64,000 nt of DNA from Collinsella sp. AF23-2. Its GTDB lineage: Bacteria > Actinomycetota > Coriobacteriia > Coriobacteriales > Coriobacteriaceae. A program made the translations under genes and the position numbers. The notes under the pieces were generated by a model, which was not told the DNA's origin, made no database searches, and saw only the letters and a list, made by a program, of their open reading frames with translations. The stretch covers positions 1 through 64,000 of the forward strand of contig NZ_QRVG01000007.1 of NCBI RefSeq assembly GCF_003459245.1, given 5' to 3'. This document shows, one piece after another, positions 25,118-33,314 of the stretch (position 1 is the stretch's first letter; each line of letters begins with the position of its first letter).

Positions 25118-25795
25118 CTACCTCCCGCGCAACGCCTTGAGCTTGGCCAGGGCCTCGGGGCTTAGGCGGCTGCCCAGGGTCATCTTGATCTGCGGAGCTT
25201 CCTCTGCCTCGTGAACATCGTTATCGATCTGTTTGATCTCGTCCACCAGCATGCGGCTCGAGATGCGCGTGACGCCCTTGCCCATGACGACGGCCTGGAT
25301 CGTGCCGTCGCTCGACACCACGGAGCACGCGCGGCCTTCCTCGCGCGCCTCGATGCAGAGCTTCTGCACCACGGTATCGGCAGAGACGCCCGTCGGCGAG
25401 AACTCGATACGCACGCCGCGGGCCGGCAGGTTGGGGCGCTCGCTGGAGATATTGCCCGCGCCGTCAAACACAATCACAGCCTCGTAGCGGCCCTGGGCAA
25501 ACGCCGCCACGTCGTTGATGAGTGCAGTGCGCGCCATATCGTGGACGTCGCTGGAATACGGATCGTCGGAATGGTCGTACACGAGCTTTTCGTAGCGCGG
25601 CGTGCAGTGAATCACGTTATAGCCGTCGACCACCAGCAGCTCGGGCTTATTGGAGTGCACCGTCGAGACAGGATCGGCGATGGCCTGCGCAAACGCATTG
25701 CCGCCCACGCCATAGGTCGCGGCCGAAACAATCGGCTTGGCCGAGCCTTCGCCAAAGCGCTTGGCCTTGGACTTGGCGCGGTTCTTCTTGGACAT
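25118..25795 (-). CDS. yacP: NYN-domain endoribonuclease, YacP/Rae1-like
   Basis: 225 residues: a basic N-terminal tail (SKKNRAKSKAKRFG), then a NYN/PIN-like nuclease domain starting LLVVDGYNVIH (~53-63), with FDGAG (~110) and SSDGTIQ (~160) as acidic motifs. B. subtilis Rae1 cuts mRNA in the ribosomal A site. It starts 3 nt after the rlmB stop, part of a cysS-rlmB-yacP string that is conserved in Gram-positive genomes. Confidence 0.88.
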   Translation of the reverse strand: MSKKNRAKSKAKRFGEGSAKPIVSAATYGVGGNAFAQAIADPVSTVHSNKPELLVVDGYNVIHCTPRYEKLVYDHSDDPYSSDVHDMARTALINDVAAFAQGRYEAVIVFDGAGNISSERPNLPARGVRIEFSPTGVSADTVVQKLCIEAREEGRACSVVSSDGTIQAVVMGKGVTRISSRMLVDEIKQIDNDVHEAEEAPQIKMTLGSRLSPEALAKLKALRGR

Positions 25796-25798
25796 GCG

Positions 25799-26713
25799 CT
25801 ACTCCTCCCCCATGAGCTCGCCGGCATTGCGGCGCAGCCACTCAAAGCACAGCGCGGTGGTCGCCTGGGCCACATTGAGACTCTCGGTCATGCCGCGCTG
25901 GGGAAGCTTGGTCAAAAAGTCGCATTTCTCGAGCACCAGGCGCGAGATGCCGTCGCCCTCGGAGCCCATGACGAGCGCCACGCGGCCCTCGAAGGGAGCA
26001 TCCCAGCAGCTGCCCTCGGCGTGCTCGGAAGCACCGCCCACCCAAAAGCCAGCGACCTTGAGGTCATCGAGCGCACGGGCGATATTGGGAACCTGTGCGA
26101 TGGGCAGATGCATGACGGCGCCGGCAGAAGTCTTGTAGCTGCCGACGGTCACACCGGCGGCGCGCTTGTTGGCAATAATGACGCCCGCCGCGCCCACGAC
26201 CTCGGCAGAGCGCACGATGGCACCAAAGTTACCGTCGTCGGTCACATGATCGAGCACGACGACGAGTGCCGGGCCATCGCCCGCGCGGCCGAGGATATCG
26301 GCAACATCGGCATAAGGGAAGTTGCCAACCTCGAGCGCGATGCCCTGGTGAGCGCCATGGCTCGACAGTGCGTCGAGCTGCGCACGCGGCACATACTTAA
26401 TGCGGACACCCGCGGCGTTGAGGTCATCGATCAGGCGCGACAAGGCGGCATCGCGCTCCCCGCCCTCGGCGATGAGCGCGCACTTGACGGGAAAACCAGT
26501 GCGTAGCGCCTCGGCGGCAGCACGGCGACCTTCGATAAACTCGCCCTTGGGAGCCTGGACAGCGTCGCGGCTGCGATCGCGCTGCAGACGTGCGGCCTGG
26601 GTGCGATCGCGCTGGCCCTTGGAAGCGGCAGCGCGGTCATTGCGGCGAATCGGACGCGAGCCAGAAGCAGCCTGCTTGCCGCCACGCGGTGCACGCTTGC
26701 GGTTGTCGGCCAT
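25799..26713 (-). CDS. rlmB: 23S rRNA (guanosine-2'-O-)-methyltransferase RlmB-type (SpoU family)
   Basis: 304 residues with a long basic N-terminal extension (1-60, Arg/Lys-rich), an SpoU substrate-binding domain (GEFIEGRRAAAEALRTG) and a knotted SPOUT domain: motif 1 NFGAIVRSAE, motif 2 VMGSEGDGISRL and motif 3 RGMTESLNVAQA. RlmB methylates G2251 of 23S rRNA; substrate assignment is by family. The ATG follows AAGGAGG. It lies downstream of cysS, as in Bacillus. Confidence 0.9.
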   Translation of the reverse strand: MADNRKRAPRGGKQAASGSRPIRRNDRAAASKGQRDRTQAARLQRDRSRDAVQAPKGEFIEGRRAAAEALRTGFPVKCALIAEGGERDAALSRLIDDLNAAGVRIKYVPRAQLDALSSHGAHQGIALEVGNFPYADVADILGRAGDGPALVVVLDHVTDDGNFGAIVRSAEVVGAAGVIIANKRAAGVTVGSYKTSAGAVMHLPIAQVPNIARALDDLKVAGFWVGGASEHAEGSCWDAPFEGRVALVMGSEGDGISRLVLEKCDFLTKLPQRGMTESLNVAQATTALCFEWLRRNAGELMGEE

Positions 26714-26856
26714 AAAACGGCCTCCTTAAATAGATAACGAACAAGAATCGACCGTCCGAGCCACGGCACCTTGCCTTTCAATCGTCGGGCATGACCACCA
26801 GGTCTATGCCCTCCTCTTTCAAGGCAATCTGCCGCACCTCGAACGGTCGACAAATA

Positions 26857-28323
26857 CTAGAGAGTCTTAATACGGGTGCCGGCGGCCGTGTCCTCAATGG
26901 TGAGGCCCAGGTCCTTGAGCTGATCGCGGATGGCGTCTGCCAGATCCCAGTTCTTGGCGGCGCGGGCCTCGGCGCGGGCCTCGAGAATCTTGGCAGCAGC
27001 CTCGTCCACATCGTCACCCGTGTAGGCAACCAGACCGGCGGCAACGCCCAGCAGGCCCAGCGGCAACTCGACCTTGGGCTCGGGGAGCTCAACGCCAAAC
27101 GTATCGAGCAGCTCGGTCAGCGTATCGGCGGCAGCCAGGACTACGGCCTTGTCGGCAGCATCGCCCGCCTGCTCCAGATACTGATTACACTCGGTGACAA
27201 AGCCAAAGACGGCACCCATGGCACCGGCGGTGTTAAAGTCGTCGTCCATGCACTCCTTAAAGGCGGCACGGGTCTCGGCGGCCTTGGCGGCAAGCGCCTC
27301 GGCGGCAGCCTCATCGGCATCGGCCGTCGCGTGGCTTGCAGCCCAGCGCAGGTTCTCGACCGTACCGGCGATACGCGTGAGAGAGTTCTCGGCACCCTCC
27401 AGGCGCTCCCAAGAGAAGTCGAGTGGCGAGCGATAGCTCGTCTGCAGCATCAGCAAACGCAGAGCCGCGGCAGAGTGCTGCTCGAGCACCTCGGCCAGGG
27501 TAAAGAAGTTACCGAGCGACTTGGACATCTTCTCGCCGTCAACCAGCAGCATGCCCGTGTGCATCCAGGTGTTGGAGAAGCCCTGGTGCCAGGCACAGGT
27601 GGCCTGGGCGCACTCGTTCTCGTGATGCGGGAAGGCAAGGTCGGATCCGCCGCCGTGGATGTCGATCGGGGTGCCCAGGTAGCGATGCACCATGGCGGCG
27701 CACTCGGTGTGCCAACCGGGACGGCCCTCGCCCCAGGGGCTCGGCCAGCTGGGCTCGCCGGGCTTGGCGGCCTTCCACAGGGCAAAGTCGAGCGGGTCGT
27801 TCTTGTCCTCGTTCTCCTCGATGCGCGCGCCAACCATAAGGTCGTCGATGTTGCGGCCCGAGACCTGACCATAGTTGGGATCGCTGCGCACGGCAAAGTA
27901 CACATCGCCGTTATCGGCTGCGTAAGCGTGGCCTTGCTCGATAAGCGTCTTGATCATGGCGATCATGGGGCCAATCTCCTTGGTGGCGCGGGGGCGTACA
28001 TCGGGATCGAGCACGTTGGCGGCGCGCATGACGCCGATGAACTTGTCGGAGAACTCCTTCGCGACCTCGGCAGCCGTACGGCCCTGCTCGTTGGCGCGCT
28101 TGATAATCTTGTCATCGACATCGGTGAGGTTCTGGGCGAACGTGACCTCGTAGCCGCTCGCAATGAGCCAGCGACGAATCACGTCAAAGCTGATGAACGT
28201 GCGGGCGTTGCCGATGTGGATGTTGTCGTAGACCGTGGGGCCGCACACGTACATGCGGACCCTGCCGGACTCGATGGGCTGGAACTCTTCCTTTTTATGG
28301 GTAGCGCTGTTGTAGATACGCAT
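26857..28323 (-). CDS. cysS: Cysteinyl-tRNA synthetase
   Basis: 488 residues, class Ia. The zinc-binding Cys lies in CGPTVYD (~27), the HIGH motif reads HIGN, and KMSKS (~270) is intact. The C-terminal DALR and anticodon-binding region follows. It activates Cys and loads tRNA-Cys. The ATG follows AAGGAG, which overlaps the ispF stop region; only 3 nt separate the genes. It belongs to the minus-strand run disA-ispD-ispF-cysS-rlmB-yacP. Confidence 0.97.
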   Translation of the reverse strand: MRIYNSATHKKEEFQPIESGRVRMYVCGPTVYDNIHIGNARTFISFDVIRRWLIASGYEVTFAQNLTDVDDKIIKRANEQGRTAAEVAKEFSDKFIGVMRAANVLDPDVRPRATKEIGPMIAMIKTLIEQGHAYAADNGDVYFAVRSDPNYGQVSGRNIDDLMVGARIEENEDKNDPLDFALWKAAKPGEPSWPSPWGEGRPGWHTECAAMVHRYLGTPIDIHGGGSDLAFPHHENECAQATCAWHQGFSNTWMHTGMLLVDGEKMSKSLGNFFTLAEVLEQHSAAALRLLMLQTSYRSPLDFSWERLEGAENSLTRIAGTVENLRWAASHATADADEAAAEALAAKAAETRAAFKECMDDDFNTAGAMGAVFGFVTECNQYLEQAGDAADKAVVLAAADTLTELLDTFGVELPEPKVELPLGLLGVAAGLVAYTGDDVDEAAAKILEARAEARAAKNWDLADAIRDQLKDLGLTIEDTAAGTRIKTL

Positions 28324-28326
28324 TCG

Positions 28327-28821
28327 TTACTCCTTAACGGTTTTCTGTAGCAGGCAGACGGCCCAGGCGCCAATTCCCTCGCCTTGGCCTTCCCAGCCGA
28401 GCTTTTCGGTCGTAGTGGCGGCGACGCCCACGTTTTCGACGTCAACGCCCAGGGCATGGGCCAGGTTGGCGCGCATGGCATCGCGGTGCGGGGTGATTTT
28501 GGGCTGCTGGCAGGCAATGGTGCAGTCGGCATCGACAAACTCAAAGCCCAGCTCGCGCGCATAGTCCATCACACGGGCAAGCAGCACCATCGAGTCGGCA
28601 CCCTCATAGGCAGGATCGGTGTCGGGGAACAGTTTTCCAATGTCTCCCCCGCGGCAGGCGCCCAGAATGGCGTCGGCCAGCGCGTGCGCGAGCACATCGG
28701 CATCCGAGTGGCCCAGTAGGCCGCGCTCGTAGGGAATGTCGACCCCGCCGATGATACATCGACGCCCCTCCACCAAACGGTGGACGTCGTAGCCGTGGCC
28801 AATGCGCAGGTTACTGAACAT
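28327..28821 (-). CDS. ispF: 2-C-methyl-D-erythritol 2,4-cyclodiphosphate synthase
   Basis: 164 residues, full length. The metal-ligand motif GHGYDVHRL (~8-16), the acidic-His stretch LGHSDADVLAHALADA (~35-50) and the trimer-forming C-terminus are present. It makes the cyclic diphosphate in step 5 of the MEP isoprenoid pathway. It overlaps the end of ispD by 11 nt; cysS follows 3 nt later. Confidence 0.96.
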   Translation of the reverse strand: MFSNLRIGHGYDVHRLVEGRRCIIGGVDIPYERGLLGHSDADVLAHALADAILGACRGGDIGKLFPDTDPAYEGADSMVLLARVMDYARELGFEFVDADCTIACQQPKITPHRDAMRANLAHALGVDVENVGVAATTTEKLGWEGQGEGIGAWAVCLLQKTVKE

Positions 28822-29539
28822 GGGGAAGGTCCTCTCCCTCGGCCATGCGACCGAGCAGAATCGCGGTTACGGGACGCAGGTCCTCGGGCACCGTCACCTT
28901 AAGGTTGTCGCGTGGGCTCTGGACGCAGCGAACGCGTCCTCCCATGCGCTCAACCAGCGAAGAATCGTCGGTCCCGATAAACCCCTCGGCGATGGCTGCG
29001 GTGTGGGCGCGCTTCATGGCGTCGACGCTAAAGATCTGCGGCGTCTGCGCGGCCCAGTAGAGCTCGCGTGGCGGCGTCTCGACGATGTTGTCGCCATCGA
29101 CAATCTTGAGTGTGTCGATGGCGGGCTGGCCGCACACGACACCGTCGAGGGCGCGGTCGCCCACAAGCACGTCGATCGCATGGTCGATGGCCTCAGTCGT
29201 AATGAGCGGACGAGCGCCATCGTGAATGGCGACGTATTCAAAGCCTGCCGGAACCGCATGCACGCCGGCACGGGTGGAATCCTGGCGGGTATCGCCGGCA
29301 TCGGCAAAGCCGATGGGCGTGTCATAGTCAAACGGGTCGATGGCCAGGCGGCGCATCTCGGCACGGCGCTCGGCAGGACACACCACCACGATGTGGCCAA
29401 CCTTGTCGCTACGATCGAACGCACGGATGGACCAGCTCATGAGCGGACGGCCCGCCACGTTAACGAGCTGCTTGCCACCGGGGTTACCAAAGCGCTGGCC
29501 GCTGCCACCGGCAACGACCACGGCGCATACGGGCGCCAT
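28811..29539 (-). CDS. ispD: 2-C-methyl-D-erythritol 4-phosphate cytidylyltransferase
   Basis: 242 residues with the nucleotide-binding loop VVAGGSGQRFG (8-18), the HDGARPL motif (~106) and GTDDSSLVE near the active site. It couples MEP to CTP. Its start ATG shares a base with the disA stop (TAATG) and its end overlaps ispF, so disA, ispD and ispF are translated together. Confidence 0.95.
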   Translation of the reverse strand: MAPVCAVVVAGGSGQRFGNPGGKQLVNVAGRPLMSWSIRAFDRSDKVGHIVVVCPAERRAEMRRLAIDPFDYDTPIGFADAGDTRQDSTRAGVHAVPAGFEYVAIHDGARPLITTEAIDHAIDVLVGDRALDGVVCGQPAIDTLKIVDGDNIVETPPRELYWAAQTPQIFSVDAMKRAHTAAIAEGFIGTDDSSLVERMGGRVRCVQSPRDNLKVTVPEDLRPVTAILLGRMAEGEDLPHVQ

Positions 29540-30606
29540 TATGCGTTCCCCTGTTTGGTGCCCTTCATGCGGTACAGGGAGTCCGCAAGAATGGCAGGGT
29601 TGTTGACGCCAAAGTCGCCCAGACGTTCCGGGTCCTCGCTGATGTCATCCATGAGCTCCTGCAGCGAGCCGTACTCGTCGACGATCTTCTCGGCCACGCC
29701 GTCACGCACGACGGACACGCGGGAAAGTGTACGCAGACCCAGCGGCGTCATGACAGAGTCCTCGTCCAGGTCGTCGTAGCCCAGAACTGCCGCCACATGC
29801 TGCGGGTCGGACAAGTCCTTGGGCGTCATGCGGCTAAGCTCGGCACGGATCTTCTCGGCATTAGCCTCGGAAGAGTCACTCGCGTAGTCGCGGATCATCA
29901 GGTCGTATTCGGTATCCATGCTGGAGCCGGCGAGCTGCTCGAGCTGCATCTGTACGAGCTTGCCCTGGTTGCCCAACTTGACGATGCAATCCTTAAGCTC
30001 GGTCTTTGCCTGCTGCATGATCTCGAAGCTCGAGAAAATACCGGTAATGTCGGCGAGCGTAACGTAGTCGTCGAGCTCAAGGGCCGTCAGGCGCAGCAGG
30101 GAGCGATCGAGCGACTGACGGGTAGTCTGGAGCGTAGCGACGAGCTGGTTGACCGAGCTCATGATGGTGGTGACGGGCTGAATCTCGTAGCTCTTGCCGT
30201 GAACGTACACGTTAACGACGGCACGACGGGCCGAGACCGAGATCACGATGGCGTCGGTGAGCACCGACATGCGAGCGGCAGTACGGTGACGCATGCCCGT
30301 TTCACTCGTGGCGAGCGAGGGATCGGGATTGAGGTGGAAGTTGGCGCGCAGGATCTGGGTGAGGTCGCCATCGATGACGATGGCACCGTCCATCTTGGAA
30401 AGCTCGAACAGGCGGTTCGAGGTAAACGAAATGTTGAGCGGGAAGCCGTCGTTACCGGCAGCGAGTACGTTTTCGGTGTCGCCGACGCAAATAAGAGCGC
30501 CCAGGTGACCAGCAATGATCATGTCGAGGGCGGTGCGGATCGGCTGGCCGGGGGCAGTCAGGCGAATAGCCTGTTCCATACGCTTTTGCAGCTCGTTCTT
30601 ATCCAA
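29539..30606 (-). CDS. disA: DNA integrity scanning diadenylate cyclase
   Basis: 355 residues. The DAC domain has DGA (73-75) and RHRTA (106-110), the two catalytic motifs, followed by a long helical linker and a C-terminal helix-hairpin-helix DNA-binding domain (LGLRTLSRVSVVRDGVAEKI region). It makes c-di-AMP and pauses at branched DNA. The start codon is TTG, 7 nt after GGGAG; no in-frame ATG is nearby. Confidence 0.95.
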   Translation of the reverse strand: MDKNELQKRMEQAIRLTAPGQPIRTALDMIIAGHLGALICVGDTENVLAAGNDGFPLNISFTSNRLFELSKMDGAIVIDGDLTQILRANFHLNPDPSLATSETGMRHRTAARMSVLTDAIVISVSARRAVVNVYVHGKSYEIQPVTTIMSSVNQLVATLQTTRQSLDRSLLRLTALELDDYVTLADITGIFSSFEIMQQAKTELKDCIVKLGNQGKLVQMQLEQLAGSSMDTEYDLMIRDYASDSSEANAEKIRAELSRMTPKDLSDPQHVAAVLGYDDLDEDSVMTPLGLRTLSRVSVVRDGVAEKIVDEYGSLQELMDDISEDPERLGDFGVNNPAILADSLYRMKGTKQGNA

Positions 30607-30771
30607 GGCATCGCTCCCATCGTATACGCTCCATAAACGCTAAATAGTTTCTCACGGTTTGCCCCCGCAGCGCTTGCGAAATCCGATGCTTACAGAATGA
30701 GCGAACACCGCTGGGGTAGTCAAAAGAGCCCCAACCCAAATGAGCTGCTTATGTGGTAGCATCGGGATTCA

Positions 30772-30911
30772 CATGAATGAGGGAGTAGTCGCGTGACCGG
30801 GTTCGCCTCCGGTGGCGCGGTAAGTCAACACACTGGCCGATGCGGCCTGGCTTGCCTTAATGAACGAGACTCGTGGCTGTGCGCGCAACGCGTACGCCAC
30901 GGGTCTTTTTT
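30772..30911 (+). promoter_or_regulatory. yybP-ykoY manganese riboswitch with terminator
   Basis: The aptamer hallmarks GGGAGTAG (30781) and the closing ACGAGACT (~30864) bracket paired arms (CCGGGTTCGCCTCCGG, CTGGCCGATGCGGCC). The expression platform is GACTCGTGGC / GCCACGGGTC (30868-30877, 30895-30904) followed by TTTTTT. Mn2+ binding normally prevents this terminator and turns on the downstream exporter gene, mntP. Confidence 0.85.
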
Positions 30912-30964
30912 GTTACTCCCCCAAGAGGTACACGCGGGCCCGCCCGCAGAGAGGGAGTCAGACT

Positions 30965-31543
30965 ATGGGACTCGCAGAGCTCGTGCTGCTCGCCGTTGGC
31001 CTTTCGATGGACGCCTTTGCCGTATCCATCTGCAAGGGCCTTGGCATGAAGAAGATCGACCTTAAAGTCGCCGCGGTGCTCGGCCTGTTCTTTGGCGGCT
31101 TTCAGGCCGGCATGCCCGTAATCGGATGGGCGCTTGGCAGTCAATTCATGGGCATCATCGGACCCATCGACCATTGGATCGCCTTTATCCTTTTGGCCTT
31201 TATCGGCGGCAAAATGCTGTGGGAATCCTTTACCGAGGACGAGAATGAAGGCGACGGCAAGGATGCCGAAAAGATTGACCTGGGCGAGTACCTGATCCTC
31301 GCCATCGCCACCTCAATCGACGCCCTAGCCGTAGGCATCTCATTTGCGGCGCTCTCGGTTGACATCGTTCCCGCTGTATCGCTTATCGGCGTCACAACGT
31401 TTATCTTCTCCATCGCCGGCGTAGCGATCGGCCACACCTTTGGCGCGCGCTACGAAAAACCTGCCACCATCGTGGGCGGCATCGTGCTCATCCTCATCGG
31501 GCTTAAGATCTTGCTTGAGCATCTGGGGATTTTGGCGCTGTAA
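30965..31543 (+). CDS. mntP: Manganese efflux pump MntP
   Basis: 192 residues, six predicted transmembrane helices in two related halves, each with an Asp motif: LSMDAFAVSICKG (~13-25) and TSIDALAVGISFA (~120). A short acidic cytoplasmic loop (EDENEGDGKDAEK) separates them. It exports excess Mn2+. The riboswitch upstream explains its regulation. The ATG follows GAGGGAG by 6 nt; upstream in-frame starts fall inside the riboswitch. Confidence 0.95.
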   Translation: MGLAELVLLAVGLSMDAFAVSICKGLGMKKIDLKVAAVLGLFFGGFQAGMPVIGWALGSQFMGIIGPIDHWIAFILLAFIGGKMLWESFTEDENEGDGKDAEKIDLGEYLILAIATSIDALAVGISFAALSVDIVPAVSLIGVTTFIFSIAGVAIGHTFGARYEKPATIVGGIVLILIGLKILLEHLGILAL

Positions 31544-31581
31544 CGCCAAACGCAATCGCTCAAAACTCAACGCCAGTAGCA

Positions 31582-32004
31582 TCACGAATAGTCCCCGCCC
31601 AACGGGGTTCTCCCCTCCGCAGGCGTTTCGAAACCCGCCCCCATCCCGGATTCCCACGCAGCGGCCGCGTTCACCGCCGACACGGGGACCCCTAGCTCCC
31701 CCGCGACGCGGCAGACCCTCGGCTGCCCCTCGTAAAGGATGCAGAAGACACGGTCGAGGTCCGACGGTTCGACCAGGCTGTACCGGCAGTCCGCGTACAG
31801 TGCGCAGCCCCTCCCGCGCGGGTCGCCGTCCGAGTCCTCATCCGGCTCATGATGGCGCACCTCGACCCAAAGGCCCTCCAACACGTCGTCGAACCCGAAA
31901 TCGAGCTCCGCCTGGACGCTCTCGCCGAGCGCATCGCCCAGGGCGAGCTCCGGCACTTTCGTCACACGGCCGTCCAGCCACTCAATCTCTGTCATCGCGC
32001 GCAT
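31582..32004 (-). CDS. Hypothetical protein at the edge of an accessory island (140 aa)
   Basis: I do not recognise the family. The protein is very acidic in its middle (HHEPDEDSDGD near residue 50) and has four Cys (CALYADCRYS, FCILYEGQPRVCR). It starts MTEIEWLDGRVTKVPEL after the upstream ATG; the chosen ATG is 8 nt after GGAAGGGG. It converges on mntP with 38 nt between them. Base composition is higher in GC than its AT-rich neighbour at 32505, so the island is mosaic. Confidence 0.5.
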   Translation of the reverse strand: MRAMTEIEWLDGRVTKVPELALGDALGESVQAELDFGFDDVLEGLWVEVRHHEPDEDSDGDPRGRGCALYADCRYSLVEPSDLDRVFCILYEGQPRVCRVAGELGVPVSAVNAAAAWESGMGAGFETPAEGRTPLGGDYS

Positions 32005-32504
32005 GGTGCAAGCCCCTTCCGACACAGGATTGTCAGCTCAACCCGACCCTTACCCATACGGACGAACATAACTCGCCAAGGGAAGCCCCTGAAGGCCGTG
32101 CGCCACAACATGAGGCCGAATCCGCCCCCGGCTGGACAGGCCAACAACGAAGGAGCACACGGAACCGGCGCGGCGTTACAACCGTCCCGGCAAGCATGTC
32201 ACTTGGCCAAGTCATGATGCCGACAAACCCGGAAATGCTCCAACGGAGCGCCGAACGAGCGTAACAATATAAAGCCGTGCAACACGCGTTGGACGACCAG
32301 AACATCCCAAACAAAGGCCTGTCGGTCCCACCTTCAAGCCCAATAGCAAAATGTGCATCAGCGGATTTGCAGCGATACAAGTCTCAACCGTCACCATCAC
32401 ACCGCAGCGCGCCTAGTCCCACTCATCCTACTGCAAATGTCCCAGAACGAGAAAACGACCAGCTTAACATGCCAACCTTTATATCCGCACGCGCGTAATT
32501 CAAC
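32005..32504. other. Gene-free stretch in the accessory island
   Basis: About 500 bp with short overlapping frames on both strands, none with a ribosome binding site or recognisable product. No clear hairpin or repeat seen. It may hold an eroded gene. Confidence 0.5.
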
Positions 32505-33158
32505 TCATAAGGACCGGTTATCCCTTACCTGTGACACAATCTCAAACGCACAGAACAGAATCATCAGTCCAATCATCGCATAAGAGGCAGCCGAACCTTC
32601 AAACACTATTCCACAAAGAACAATCTCCGCGCCGCCAATAAGAACTGTTATCAGGCGCTCTGCCTTTTTGCTCTCGCCGCTCGCATAAAAAGGCGGCAAA
32701 GCGCACAAGATCACATATAGCCCGGGAAGGGAATACAGGATCGATAGTCCAAGCCCCCCATCAACCGCAGTGTTTTGCGTAAGAATCAACTGAACCCAAA
32801 CGGCAATTATCACTGAGCAGGTTGTCGATAAAAGAAGGCTAGAAATATAGCACGCAAGAAAGTCCCGTCGCATTCGAACAGAGAAATCCGCGAACTCTCT
32901 TCGCCGCGTGGAAACAATAAGGTACACAGAAATTGCAATAGAACCAATCAGAGAAAACAGCGGAACAACCAGCAATTCAAGCTTATTACCCCATCGATCA
33001 ACCACACCCCCACTCCAATGAGCGGGAATTGTATCAGGGAGGGCTGACCAAGCCGCCCATAGAATCAGAAATGGAAGAATAGAGAGGATGAAAGATGATA
33101 ACACTGCAGTAATTTTTTTCGAGGCTCTCATCGATTCCGCATCTCCTTGTGCGCTCAC
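32505..33158 (-). CDS. DUF1648-type integral membrane protein
   Basis: 217 residues with about six hydrophobic helices. The first loop has the DUF1648 signature LPDTIPAHWSGGVVDRWGNK (~41-60). DUF1648 domains occur in SdpI-like immunity proteins and in permeases of unknown role. Two starts are possible: the GTG used here (GGAG 6 nt before) or an ATG nine codons later (AAGGAG 11 nt before). AT-rich compared with flanking housekeeping genes. It is divergent from the ATPase-TOPRIM pair, with an AT-rich region between. Confidence 0.7.
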   Translation of the reverse strand: MSAQGDAESMRASKKITAVLSSFILSILPFLILWAAWSALPDTIPAHWSGGVVDRWGNKLELLVVPLFSLIGSIAISVYLIVSTRRREFADFSVRMRRDFLACYISSLLLSTTCSVIIAVWVQLILTQNTAVDGGLGLSILYSLPGLYVILCALPPFYASGESKKAERLITVLIGGAEIVLCGIVFEGSAASYAMIGLMILFCAFEIVSQVRDNRSL

Positions 33159-33255
33159 ATTCCACTCCGTCTTAAATCAAGTAAAAATAATAGCTTGAAT
33201 GCAAATTTGTTTTAATTATTGGTTGATCTCATTTCCATTCTTAATAATTGTTATC

Positions 33256-33284
33256 TTGATTTTATATCGATTATTCGATATATA
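33256..33284 (+). promoter_or_regulatory. Promoter with overlapping palindrome ahead of the ATPase-TOPRIM pair
   Basis: TTGATT (33256-33261) and TATATA (33279-33284), 17 bp apart. The spacer and -10 hold the palindrome TATATCGA-ttat-TCGATATA (33263-33282), a likely operator. No regulator gene is next to it. Confidence 0.55.
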
Positions 33285-33314
33285 GTAATATAAATTGTGT
33301 TCAAGGAGGGCACC

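Noticed and set aside
26778..26856. Possible small gene or cysS-like tail between cysS and rlmB (EVRQIALKEEGID, then LVVMPDD)
   Set aside because: It faintly recalls a synthetase C-terminus but has no start, ribosome binding site or second matching part.
30793..31065. 90-codon plus-strand frame ahead of mntP
   Set aside because: It covers the manganese riboswitch and terminator and is out of frame with mntP.
32033..32380. 115-codon minus-strand frame in the accessory island
   Set aside because: No ribosome binding site, unusual composition rich in Cys, Ser and Arg, and no recognisable domain.
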